Shown: positions 41,652-49,533 of the stretch, piece after piece
How the letters are laid out: each line of letters begins with the position of its first letter
Position numbering within the stretch: position 1 is the stretch's first letter
From: an uncultured Collinsella sp.
GTDB lineage: Bacteria > Actinomycetota > Coriobacteriia > Coriobacteriales > Coriobacteriaceae
Assembly: GCA_958439425.1 (NCBI GenBank)
Contig: CAUBVH010000017.1
Span: forward strand, 1 to 49,533
Direction of reading: 5' to 3'
DNA: 49,533 bases
The notes under the pieces: generated by a model
Database searches by the model: none
Told to the model about the DNA's origin: nothing
Seen by the model: only the letters and a program-made list of their open reading frames with translations
Program-made: the position numbers and the translations under genes

Positions 41652-42380
41652 ATGCGCCTGTTTAAGCAGACGCCCGAGGATTACTACAACGCTCCCTACG
41701 CCGAGTTCCCGGCGCTCATCCGCGCCGTCGTCGTGGTGGTCATGGCTATTCTGTGGGCCTTCTCCAAGCTCATGTGGCGCTGGAAGGTCGAGGACGCCGA
41801 CCTGCTGTTTGAGCGCCAGGAAGGCCGCGGTAGCGTGGTCATCTGCAACCACACCTCGATGGCCGAGTTGCTGGCCGTGGAGACGGCACTGTTCTTTGGC
41901 GGCCGCCGTGTGCGCCCCATCTTTAAGTCCGAGTTCGCCAAGAGCAAGATTGTGCGCTGGGCCTTTAGCCGCGTGGGCGGTATTCCCGTCGAGCGCGGCA
42001 CCGCCGACATGAAGTGCCTGCGTGCCGCTCAGCATGCGTTGCAACGCGGCGAGGACGTCTTGATCTTCCCCGAGGGCACGCGCATCCGCTCGCGCGAGAT
42101 CAAGCCCGAGGTCCATGGCGGCTTTGCGCTCATCGCCCAGATGGGTAAGGCACCCGTCAACCCGCTCGCCATCTGCGGCTGGTCCGACATCACGCCCAAA
42201 GGCAAAAAGATCATGCGCCCCAAGAAGTGCTGGATCCGCGCCGGCAAGGCCATCTCGCTATCCGATGCTCCGGCCGAACTCAAGCGCAAGGAGCGCCTGG
42301 CATGGTTTGAGTCCGAGGCCATGAGTCGCGTTTACGCCATGCGCGACGACCTGTGCTCCGAGCACCCGGGCAGGTTCTAG
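41652..42380 (+). CDS. plsC: 1-acyl-sn-glycerol-3-phosphate acyltransferase
   Basis: 242 residues. One membrane helix (AVVVVVMAILWAFSKLMW), then the acyltransferase block NHTSMAELLAVE, where the usual H-x4-D is H-x4-E. GIPVERGTADM and FPEGTRIRSREI complete motifs II and III. It adds the second acyl chain to lysophosphatidate; with plsY downstream the window holds both acylations of glycerol-3-phosphate. The glutamate in place of aspartate is noted as a finding. Overlaps nothing; the next gene starts two bases later. Confidence 0.9.
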   Translation: MRLFKQTPEDYYNAPYAEFPALIRAVVVVVMAILWAFSKLMWRWKVEDADLLFERQEGRGSVVICNHTSMAELLAVETALFFGGRRVRPIFKSEFAKSKIVRWAFSRVGGIPVERGTADMKCLRAAQHALQRGEDVLIFPEGTRIRSREIKPEVHGGFALIAQMGKAPVNPLAICGWSDITPKGKKIMRPKKCWIRAGKAISLSDAPAELKRKERLAWFESEAMSRVYAMRDDLCSEHPGRF

Positions 42381-42382
42381 CC

Positions 42383-43279
42383 ATGGGTGAGAACGTCATG
42401 GATACCGTTGCGGCCGCCGCTGAGGAGGTCGTCCCCACCATCGAGATTGCCGCGCATGCCGGCACCTGCTACGGCGTACAGCGCGCGCTCGACATGGCGC
42501 TGGCCGCCGCGCCGCAGGCAGGGGAGAACGCTCAGGTCCACACGCTGGGCCCGCTCATCCATAACCCCATCGTGGTACGCGAGCTCGCCGAGTCAGGCGT
42601 CGGTCTGGCCGAGACCTTGGACGACGCCGCGTCGGGCACCGTGATCATCCGCGCGCACGGCGTGGTGCCGCAGGTCATCGATGCCGCTCGCGAGCGCGGC
42701 CTCGATGTGGTCGACGCCACCTGCCCCTACGTAAAGAAAGTCCACGTGGCGGCCGAGCGCCTGGTGCGCGAGGGCTACCGCGTGATCGTCGTGGGAGAGC
42801 CGGGTCACCCCGAGGTCGAGGGCATTCTTGGCCATGCTGGTGATGATGCACAGGTCGTGAGCTGTGCCGCCGACGCCGACGAGCTGACGCTCAAGGGCAA
42901 GGTGGGACTGGTTGTGCAGACCACCCAGACCGCGCAGAACCTGGCCGAGGTTGTGGCCTCCATCACCCCACGCGTGCAGGAACTGCGTGTGATCAACACC
43001 ATTTGCGCAGCCACGAGCGAGCGCCAGCAGGCAGCCGAAACCCTCGCCAACCGCTGCGACTGCATGGTCGTCGTGGGCGGCAAAAATTCGGGCAACACGC
43101 GTCGCCTGGCACAGATCTGCGCTGATGCCTGTGAGCACACACATCACATCGAGGAAGCTTCCGAGCTCGAGGCCGCATGGTTTGCCGACGCGCGCCACAT
43201 CGGCATCACTGCCGGAGCCTCCACCCCGCAAGAACACATCGAACGCGCCGTTGAGCGCATCAAGGAGCTTTGCCGCTAA
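42383..43279 (+). CDS. ispH: 4-hydroxy-3-methylbut-2-enyl diphosphate reductase
   Basis: 298 residues. Three cysteines bind the [4Fe-4S] cluster: C29 in AGTCYGVQRAL, C114 in ATCPYVKKVH and C208 in TICAATSERQQ. Conserved HTLGPLIHNP and GKNSGNTRRL are present. It is the last enzyme of the methylerythritol-phosphate pathway, giving IPP and DMAPP. The ATG at 42383 gives a short N-terminal extension; it follows plsC by two bases and precedes the DUF512 gene by two, a tight operon. Confidence 0.93.
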   Translation: MGENVMDTVAAAAEEVVPTIEIAAHAGTCYGVQRALDMALAAAPQAGENAQVHTLGPLIHNPIVVRELAESGVGLAETLDDAASGTVIIRAHGVVPQVIDAARERGLDVVDATCPYVKKVHVAAERLVREGYRVIVVGEPGHPEVEGILGHAGDDAQVVSCAADADELTLKGKVGLVVQTTQTAQNLAEVVASITPRVQELRVINTICAATSERQQAAETLANRCDCMVVVGGKNSGNTRRLAQICADACEHTHHIEEASELEAAWFADARHIGITAGASTPQEHIERAVERIKELCR

Positions 43280-43281
43280 TC

Positions 43282-44724
43282 ATGGACCAGACCGTACCCG
43301 CATACGCCACCGAGGTGGCCGATTACGGGCGCAGCCGCGACCCCGAGCCGGGTAAGGGCGCGCTCGTTAAGAACGTGCGTCCCGAATCGCCCGCATGGGA
43401 TGTGGGTATCGAGCCGGGCATGCGCGTGCTCAAGGTCAACGGTGAGCAGCTCACCGATATGATCGTGTGGCTCTGGGAGGCCGACGAAGACACCGTCGAG
43501 TTGGAGGTTTTCGACCCGCGCGACGGCACCGTCACCCCCGTGGAGCTGGATCGCTTTCCCGGCGAGGATTGGGGCCTTGAGTTCGATGGACCCATCTTTG
43601 ACGGCATGCGTACCTGCGTCAACGCCTGCGTGTTCTGCTTTATGACGATGCTGCCCAAGGGTGGCCGCTCCACGCTCTACATTCGCGATGATGACTACCG
43701 CCTAAGCTTTTTGCAGGGCAACTTTGTCACGCTCACGAACCTTTCCGACGAGGACGTGCAAAACGTCATCGACCGCAACATGAGTCCGATGAACGTGTCG
43801 GTCCACGCCGTGAGCCCCGATATTCGCCGCCGCATGATGGGCCGCAACGCCCAGCGCGGCATGGACGTGCTCGAGGCCATCATGGCAGCCGGCATCGAGA
43901 TTCACGCGCAGATCGTGTTGTGCCCCGGCATGAACGACGGCGAGGAGCTGGAAAAGACCCTGCGCTACTGCGAGGAACATGAGCAGATCACCAGCCTGGG
44001 CATCGTGCCGCTCGGCTTTACCAAGCACCAAAACCGTTTTAGCTGGTCCTACAGCGATAAGCCCGAGCTCGCGCGCGAAACCATTGCCATGATCCGACCC
44101 TTCCAGGACCGCGCGTACGAGCGTTTTGGTCGCCATACCTTCCAGATGAGCGACGAGTTCTATCTGGACGCCGGCATCGAGCCGCCCGAGGCAGACTTTT
44201 ACGACGGCTACCCGCAGTACTATGACGGCATCGGCATGATTCGCTCCTATCTGGACGAGACCGACGATGTGATCGCCGCCGATGCCGAGCGCCTGACCCG
44301 CGTTCGCGAGGGAATCGCCGCCCGTGGTCAGCGCTTGCTGTGCCTCTCGGGCGCCAGCGCGCGCGATACGGTCGCGCGCTTTGTGGAATCGCCGCACGGC
44401 CTTGCCGGCACCGTCACGGCCATCAAGAACCGCTACTTTGGCGGCAACGTGGACGTGACCGGACTCATCGTCGCGAGCGATATCCTGGAGCAGCTGCCGC
44501 AAGACCTGTCGGGGGTTATGCTCTTTGTGCCTAAGCTCATGTTCAACGCTGACGGCATGACGCTTGACGAGTATCATCGTGACGATTTACTCGCAAGCCT
44601 TACCAGTCGCGGCGCCGAGGTTCATGTGGTGTCAACCATGCCACATGAGCTGCTCGATACCCTGGAGCACATCCTTGGCATTGTGCCTGCCGACTCTACT
44701 AATTCCGCTGACCCTACCCATTAA
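43282..44724 (+). CDS. DUF512-family protein (PDZ plus radical-SAM-like core)
   Basis: 480 residues. A PDZ-like start (VRPESPAWDVGIEPGMRVLKV, about 35-55) precedes a Fe-S-type motif C112-x3-C116-x2-C119 in CVNACVFCF, matching the usual CxxxCxxC of the radical-SAM superfamily. Later FYDGYPQYYDGIGMIRSYLD and PHGLAGTVTAIKNRYFGGNVDVTGLI are DUF512 marks. The family is found next to der in many Firmicutes and Actinobacteria; its substrate is not known. No membrane segment. der begins ten bases later. Confidence 0.88.
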   Translation: MDQTVPAYATEVADYGRSRDPEPGKGALVKNVRPESPAWDVGIEPGMRVLKVNGEQLTDMIVWLWEADEDTVELEVFDPRDGTVTPVELDRFPGEDWGLEFDGPIFDGMRTCVNACVFCFMTMLPKGGRSTLYIRDDDYRLSFLQGNFVTLTNLSDEDVQNVIDRNMSPMNVSVHAVSPDIRRRMMGRNAQRGMDVLEAIMAAGIEIHAQIVLCPGMNDGEELEKTLRYCEEHEQITSLGIVPLGFTKHQNRFSWSYSDKPELARETIAMIRPFQDRAYERFGRHTFQMSDEFYLDAGIEPPEADFYDGYPQYYDGIGMIRSYLDETDDVIAADAERLTRVREGIAARGQRLLCLSGASARDTVARFVESPHGLAGTVTAIKNRYFGGNVDVTGLIVASDILEQLPQDLSGVMLFVPKLMFNADGMTLDEYHRDDLLASLTSRGAEVHVVSTMPHELLDTLEHILGIVPADSTNSADPTH

Positions 44725-44734
44725 AGGAGAGCAG

Positions 44735-46069
44735 ATGAAACCTATCGTCGCCGTCGTCGGACGCCCCAACGCGGGCAAGTCCACGCTCGTTAACCGCCTG
44801 GCCCAGACCTCGGATGCCATCGTCCACGAGTCCCGCGGCGTCACGCGCGACCGCTCGTATCACACGGCCGATTGGAACGGCCGCGAGTTCACCATCGTCG
44901 ACACGGGCGGTATCGAGCCGCTCAAGAGCGACGACGTCTTTGCCACGTCCATCCGCGACCAGGCGCTCGCCGCCGCCGAGGAAGCGGCCGTCATCCTGTT
45001 TGTGGTCGACGGCCGCACCGGCGTCACCGAGGAGGACGAGTCGGTCGCCCGCATGCTCAAGCGCTCGGACAAGCCGGTCTTTCTGCTGGTGAACAAGCTC
45101 GATAACCCCGATCGCGAGAACGACAACATCTGGGAGTTCTATTCGCTCGGCATCGGTGAGCCCACGCCGCTCTCGGCCCTGCACGGCCATGGCACGGGTG
45201 ACCTGCTCGACGACATCGTGGCCCTGCTCCCCGAGGAAGAGGACGAGGTCGCCGACGAGTTCCCCGATGCGCTGAACGTCGCCATCATCGGCCGCCCCAA
45301 TGCCGGCAAGTCGTCGCTGTTCAACCGTATCCTGGGCGCTGACCGCTCTATCGTGTCCAACATTGCCGGCACGACGCGCGACGCCATCGACACTGTCGTA
45401 GAGCGCGATGGCAAACACTACCGCATGGTCGACACCGCGGGCATTCGCAAGAAGAGCACCGTGTACGAGAACATCGAGTACTACTCCATGGTCCGCGGCC
45501 TGCGCGCCATCGATCGCGCCGACGTGGCACTGCTCGTCGTCGACGCCTCCGTGGGCGTCACCGAGCAGGACCAGAAGGTCATGGGCCTTGCCATCGAGCG
45601 CGGCTGCGCCATCGTGGTGCTGCTCAACAAGTGGGACCTGCTCGACGACGACCGCAAGCGCGAGGCCTGCATGGAGACCGTCGACCGCCGTCTGGGCGTC
45701 ATGGCTCCCTGGGCCCAGTACCTGCGCATCTCAGCCCTGACCGGCCGCAGTGTCGAGAAGATCTGGGCGATGGTCGACGCCGCCGAGAAGACGCGTTCGC
45801 AAAAGATCAGCACCTCGCGCCTCAATACGTTCCTCACCGACCTGCGCGAGTTTGGCCACACCGTGGTGGACGGCAAGCGCCGCCTGCGCATGCACTACGT
45901 GACCCAGACGGGCGTCAACCCGCCGACGTTTACGTTCTTCGTCAACCACAGCGACCTGGTCAACGATACCTACCAGCGCTACGTGGAGAACCGTATGCGC
46001 TCGACCTTCGACTTTGCCGGCACGCCCATCCGACTCTTCTTTAGGAAGAAGGAGCAAAAGGATGCATAA
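44735..46069 (+). CDS. der: Ribosome-assembly GTPase Der (EngA)
   Basis: 444 residues with two G domains in tandem, unique to Der: first GRPNAGKST (about 9-17), DTGG, NKLD; second GRPNAGKSS (about 186-194), DTAG, NKWD. A KH-like C-terminus follows. It works in 50S ribosome assembly. GGAGAG before the ATG at 44735. It overlaps plsY by eight bases. Intact, with both P-loops and both NKxD motifs. Confidence 0.95.
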   Translation: MKPIVAVVGRPNAGKSTLVNRLAQTSDAIVHESRGVTRDRSYHTADWNGREFTIVDTGGIEPLKSDDVFATSIRDQALAAAEEAAVILFVVDGRTGVTEEDESVARMLKRSDKPVFLLVNKLDNPDRENDNIWEFYSLGIGEPTPLSALHGHGTGDLLDDIVALLPEEEDEVADEFPDALNVAIIGRPNAGKSSLFNRILGADRSIVSNIAGTTRDAIDTVVERDGKHYRMVDTAGIRKKSTVYENIEYYSMVRGLRAIDRADVALLVVDASVGVTEQDQKVMGLAIERGCAIVVLLNKWDLLDDDRKREACMETVDRRLGVMAPWAQYLRISALTGRSVEKIWAMVDAAEKTRSQKISTSRLNTFLTDLREFGHTVVDGKRRLRMHYVTQTGVNPPTFTFFVNHSDLVNDTYQRYVENRMRSTFDFAGTPIRLFFRKKEQKDA

Positions 46070-46745
46070 TCCGATTCTGCTGACCGCCATTTGCGCCGTG
46101 GCCTCGTTCTTTATCGGAGCGATTCCGTTTGGCCTGATCCTGGGCCGCGTGTTCAACCACACCGACATTCGCAAGGCGGGTTCCGGCAACATCGGCACCA
46201 CCAACGCCCTGCGCGTAGCCGGCCCCAAGGTGGCCGCGCTCACGCTGCTGCTCGACTGCCTTAAGGGCGCCATCTGCGTCCTTATCGCCCGTCCGCTCAT
46301 CGCCGATCTGGGCTATGGTTTTCCGCAGAACATCATGGCGCCTGGAGTCCCCGGCGACTGGATGCTCGGCGTCATTTGCCTCGCTGCCGTGTGGGGACAC
46401 ATCTTTTCTCCCTATCTCAACTTCCATGGCGGCAAGGGTATCGCAGTTGGTCTGGGCGTCATCCTCGCTTGGTACTGGCCTATTGGCCTGTCGCTGTTGG
46501 GCATGTTTATCGTGGCCGTCGCCATCACCAAGTACGTGTCGGTGGGCTCTCTTGCCGCTGCCATCGGCCTACCCATCGCCGTCTGCGCGGTCTTTCCGTA
46601 CAGCAGCCTGGGACTTAAGTTTTGCATGGCGATGATCGGCATCACCGTGGTGTGGGCCCATCGCGCGAACATCAAAAAGCTCATGGCCGGTAAGGAGTCC
46701 AAGCTCTCGTTTACCAAGCGCGTCACCGAGCCCGACGATAAGTAG
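46062..46745 (+). CDS. plsY: Glycerol-3-phosphate acyltransferase PlsY
   Basis: 227 residues with about six membrane helices. The three family motifs are seen: GSGNIGTTNALR (first loop), FHGGKGIAVGLG (middle) and WAHRANIKKL (end). PlsY transfers acyl phosphate to glycerol-3-phosphate; its product feeds PlsC. The gene overlaps der by eight bases and is nine bases before gpsA, which makes its substrate, a sensible metabolic grouping. Confidence 0.93.
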   Translation: MHNPILLTAICAVASFFIGAIPFGLILGRVFNHTDIRKAGSGNIGTTNALRVAGPKVAALTLLLDCLKGAICVLIARPLIADLGYGFPQNIMAPGVPGDWMLGVICLAAVWGHIFSPYLNFHGGKGIAVGLGVILAWYWPIGLSLLGMFIVAVAITKYVSVGSLAAAIGLPIAVCAVFPYSSLGLKFCMAMIGITVVWAHRANIKKLMAGKESKLSFTKRVTEPDDK

Positions 46746-46754
46746 GAGAGAGTC

Positions 46755-47762
46755 ATGAATGTTGCGCTGATTGGCTCCGGCTCCTGGGGAACCGCCGTCG
46801 CCGGCCTTGCCGCCGCGCGAGCCGAGCGCGTGACCATGTGGGCACATAGCGAGCAGACGGCCGCCGGCATTAACGGCGAGCATCGCAATCCACGCTATCT
46901 GGTGGACTACGTGCTGCCGGAAAACGTTGTCGCCACGACGGACTTGGCCCAGGCGCTCGGCGGCGCCGAGGCCATAATCTTTGCCGCGCCCTCCACGCAC
47001 TTGCGCGACGTGTGCTATCAAGCGGCACCCTTTATCGCCACCGACACTCCGGTGCTCTGTCTTACCAAGGGCATCGAGCCCGAGTCCGGCCTGCTCATGA
47101 GCGAGGTCATCGCCAGCGAGATCGGAAACGAGTCGCGCGTGGCGGCGCTTTCGGGCCCCAACCATGCCGAGGAGATCTGCCGCGGCGGGCTTTCGGCCGC
47201 TGTCATCGCCAGCGAAGATCCGCAGATAGGGGAGACCTTTAAGGAGCTGCTGCTTTCCACGGCCTTCCGAATTTATCTGTCGCGGGACATGACCGGCGTC
47301 GAGGTCTGCGGCGCCATGAAAAATGTCATTGCCATCGTATGCGGCATCTCTGCCGGCTCGGGTGCGGGCGATAACACACTCGCTCTCATCATGACGCGCG
47401 GCCTGGCCGAGATCAGCCGCCTGGTACACGCCCGCGGCGGCCAGGCCATGACCTGCATGGGACTCGCCGGCATGGGCGACCTTATCGCCACCTGCACTTC
47501 GAAGCATTCGCGCAACCGCACCTTTGGCTACGAGTTCGCTCATGGCGTGTCGCTCGACGAGTACCAGGCACGCACGCATATGGTGGTCGAGGGCGCCGTC
47601 GCGGCCCGCAGCGTCAGCGAGCTCGCCCGTTCATTGGGTGTAGACATTCCGCTCACCTTTGCCGTGGAGCAAACGCTCTACAACGGTGTTACTTTGGATA
47701 GGGCGCTCGAGATTCTTACCGATCGCGTTCCCTCCCAAGAGTTCTACGGACTCACCGACTAG
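46755..47762 (+). CDS. gpsA: Glycerol-3-phosphate dehydrogenase [NAD(P)+]
   Basis: 335 residues. NAD-binding GSGSWGTAVA at the start; the catalytic region has KNVIAIVCGISAG and later SKHSRNRTFG, typical of GpsA. It reduces dihydroxyacetone phosphate to glycerol-3-phosphate for PlsY and PlsC. GGAGAG ribosome site before the ATG. Cytoplasmic. Confidence 0.94.
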   Translation: MNVALIGSGSWGTAVAGLAAARAERVTMWAHSEQTAAGINGEHRNPRYLVDYVLPENVVATTDLAQALGGAEAIIFAAPSTHLRDVCYQAAPFIATDTPVLCLTKGIEPESGLLMSEVIASEIGNESRVAALSGPNHAEEICRGGLSAAVIASEDPQIGETFKELLLSTAFRIYLSRDMTGVEVCGAMKNVIAIVCGISAGSGAGDNTLALIMTRGLAEISRLVHARGGQAMTCMGLAGMGDLIATCTSKHSRNRTFGYEFAHGVSLDEYQARTHMVVEGAVAARSVSELARSLGVDIPLTFAVEQTLYNGVTLDRALEILTDRVPSQEFYGLTD

Positions 47763-47780
47763 CGCAGAAAGGCTTCTACC

Positions 47781-48452
47781 ATGGGTTCCATCAAAATCGC
47801 TCCGTCCGTCCTTTCGGCCGATATGGCCAACCTCAAAGGCGAGCTCGACAAGATCGCCGGTGCCGACTACGTGCACTTCGATGTTATGGACGGTCACTTT
47901 ACCGGTAACCTCACCTTTGGCGTCGACATCCTCAAGGCCGTCAAGCGCTCCACCGATGTGCCGGTCGACGCGCACCTGATGGTGTCGAACCCCGACGAGA
48001 CGGTCGATTGGTACGCTGACGCCGGTGCCGACATGATCACCGTGCACTACGAGGCCTCCACGCACCTGCACCGCACGCTCACGCATCTGCAACAGCGCGG
48101 CGTCAAGGCCGGCGTGGTACTCAACCCCGCAACGCCCGTCTGCGTGCTCGAGAGCATCATCGACGTTGTCGACATGGTGCTGCTCATGAGCGTGAACCCC
48201 GGCTTTGGCGGCCAGAGCTTTATCCCTGGTACTATTGCCAAACTGCACGAGCTTACGGCCATGTGTGAGCGCCACGGCGTTTCGCCCCTGATCGAGGTCG
48301 ATGGCGGTATCTCTTCCAAGAACATCGCCGAGGTCGTCAAGGCCGGCGCCAACGTGCTCGTAGCCGGCTCCGCCGTATTTAAGTCCGAAGATCCCGCCGC
48401 CGAGGTTGCGCTGCTGCAGAAGCTGGGCAACGAGGCCGCACAGGAGGCATAA
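47781..48452 (+). CDS. rpe: Ribulose-phosphate 3-epimerase
   Basis: 223 residues, a TIM barrel. It has PSVLSADMANLKGEL at the start, then DVMDGHFTGNLTFG with the metal-site aspartate and histidine, MSVNPGFGGQSFI in the middle and EVDGGIS near 172. It interconverts ribulose-5-phosphate and xylulose-5-phosphate. It stands 18 bases after gpsA and directly before the desulfurase gene. Confidence 0.94.
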   Translation: MGSIKIAPSVLSADMANLKGELDKIAGADYVHFDVMDGHFTGNLTFGVDILKAVKRSTDVPVDAHLMVSNPDETVDWYADAGADMITVHYEASTHLHRTLTHLQQRGVKAGVVLNPATPVCVLESIIDVVDMVLLMSVNPGFGGQSFIPGTIAKLHELTAMCERHGVSPLIEVDGGISSKNIAEVVKAGANVLVAGSAVFKSEDPAAEVALLQKLGNEAAQEA

Positions 48453-48458
48453 ACCCTT

Positions 48459-49533
48459 ATGACCGCAGGTCAAAACCGCATACCCGTGAATCTTGACTAT
48501 GCCGCCTCGACGCCCATGCGCGCCGAGGCGCTCCTTGCGCAGCGCGAGTACGACGACAGCGAGCTTGCCGGCGTCAACCCCAACTCGCTGCACTCGCTCG
48601 GCCGCAAGGCCGCCGCACGCCTGGAAGTCGCCCGTCGCGAGATCGCCCGTAGCTTTGGCGTACGCGTTCGCCCGTCCGAGATCATCTTTACCAACGGCGG
48701 CACCGAGGCTAACCAGCTGGCGCTGCTCGGTCTTGCCGAGGGCGCTCGTCAGCGCGATCGCAAGCGCGATCGCGTAATCGTTTCGGCCATCGAGCACGAT
48801 TCGATTCTGGACAACCTGCCGCTGCTACGTGCCGCCGGCTTTACCGTCGACCTGGTGCAGCCCTGCCGTGCGGGCTACGTTGAGCCCGCTGCACTCACCG
48901 AGCTGCTTGGCGACGACGTGGCGCTCGTGAGCATTATGGTCGCCAACAACGAGACCGGCGTGGTGCAGCCCATCCGCGAGCTGGCCGCCGCCGCACATGC
49001 TGTCGGTGCCTTGTTTCATACCGATGCCATCCAGGGCTACTTGCATATTCCGCTCGATGTCACTGAGCTGGGCGTCGATGCCATGACCGTTGCCGCGCAC
49101 AAGATCGGCGGCCCTGTGGCATCCGGCGCGCTCTACCTTAAGAGCCGCACGCCGCTGCGTCCGCGCATCTTTGGTGGTGGACAGGAAGCCGGCCGTCGCG
49201 CCGGCACGCAGGACCTGCGCACGCAGCTCGCCTTTGCTGCCGCCGCTTCGTCTCTGACGCCCCACGTGGCCCAGGAGCGCGCGGAACTGCAGACCTTGTC
49301 CGATAAGCTCTACGCCACGCTTACGGCCCATCCTCGCATTCACGCCACGATGGGCGACTACGCGCAGGCCGATCGTCTGCCAGGTATGGTTTCAATCTAC
49401 GTCGACGGCATGGACTCCGAGGAGCTCATCATCAAGCTCGATGCCGCCGGCTTTGAGGTTTCGGCCGGATCGGCTTGCTCGAGCGGCAACATGGACCCGA
49501 GCCACGTGCTCAGCGCCATGGGCATTGGTCGCG
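48459..49533 (+). CDS. Cysteine desulfurase (partial at the window end)
   Basis: At least 358 residues; no stop is reached. The PLP lysine is K215 in AAHKIGGPVASGAL, with VANNETGVVQPI before it. The persulfide cysteine C340 is in SAGSACSSGN. NifS/IscS-type, class V aminotransferase. It takes sulfur from cysteine for Fe-S clusters or tRNA thiolation. In many actinobacteria mnmA follows it; that gene would lie beyond the window. The call NifS versus IscS is left open, so no symbol. Confidence 0.93.
   Translation, partial: MTAGQNRIPVNLDYAASTPMRAEALLAQREYDDSELAGVNPNSLHSLGRKAAARLEVARREIARSFGVRVRPSEIIFTNGGTEANQLALLGLAEGARQRDRKRDRVIVSAIEHDSILDNLPLLRAAGFTVDLVQPCRAGYVEPAALTELLGDDVALVSIMVANNETGVVQPIRELAAAAHAVGALFHTDAIQGYLHIPLDVTELGVDAMTVAAHKIGGPVASGALYLKSRTPLRPRIFGGGQEAGRRAGTQDLRTQLAFAAAASSLTPHVAQERAELQTLSDKLYATLTAHPRIHATMGDYAQADRLPGMVSIYVDGMDSEELIIKLDAAGFEVSAGSACSSGNMDPSHVLSAMGIGR

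Overview
The window looks like a chromosome segment of a Coriobacteriia bacterium, most like Collinsella. It has GC-rich core genes in the order scpA-scpB-rluB-cmk-plsC-ispH-DUF512-der-plsY-gpsA-rpe-cysteine desulfurase, LPxTG surface proteins, and patches of lower GC that look acquired. This placement is inference from gene order and base composition. Every intact gene is on the + strand. Only an IS110 fragment and a possible integrase tail lie on the - strand.

Region 1 (1-17 kb) is an exopolysaccharide/capsule locus. It holds the tail of a CapD-like nucleotide-sugar dehydratase, a DegT aminotransferase, an initiating sugar-1-phosphate transferase, four glycosyltransferases, an EpsG/Wzy-like polymerase, a deacetylase, a Wzx flippase, a pyruvyltransferase with a ferredoxin/F420-dehydrogenase-beta-like partner, two hexapeptide acetyltransferases, a UDP-glucuronate 4-epimerase, a UDP-glucose 6-dehydrogenase and a UDP-GlcNAc 2-epimerase. 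Five of these genes are visibly broken: an A7 frameshift in capD, an in-frame TAG in the deacetylase, an in-frame TAG in the first acetyltransferase, a frameshift plus TGA in the second acetyltransferase, and three indels in wecB. The glycosyltransferases, flippase and polymerase are intact.

Region 2 (17-32.3 kb) is an accessory, defence-type island. In order it holds a membrane-anchored coiled-coil protein, small decayed genes, a two-gene cassette of an OLD-like ATPase/TOPRIM protein with a D12-class adenine methyltransferase, an IS110 fragment, a gene with four in-frame internal stops, a zinc-ribbon protein with a HEPN-type R-N-x3-H motif, a DUF2971 protein, two near-identical sortase-anchored surface proteins flanking a DinJ/YafQ toxin-antitoxin pair, an FRG-domain protein, an RloA/RloB pair and DUF3825 remnants. 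It ends at tRNA-Val, where a possible integrase tail remains.

Region 3 (32.8-35.3 kb) holds a protein with a possible restriction-endonuclease-like C-terminus, then a tandemly duplicated tRNA-Ala segment. The duplication carries a stub of the neighbouring ABC-F gene, a tRNA with anticodon CAT between the copies, GC-rich palindromes, and a 214-bp insertion with long inverted repeats in one copy.

Region 4 (35.3-49.5 kb) is dense, conserved housekeeping sequence: ABC-F ATPase, a small membrane protein, M50 protease, ScpA/ScpB, pseudouridine synthase, cytidylate kinase, PlsC, IspH, DUF512 radical-SAM-like protein, Der, PlsY, GpsA, Rpe and the start of a cysteine desulfurase that runs off the window.
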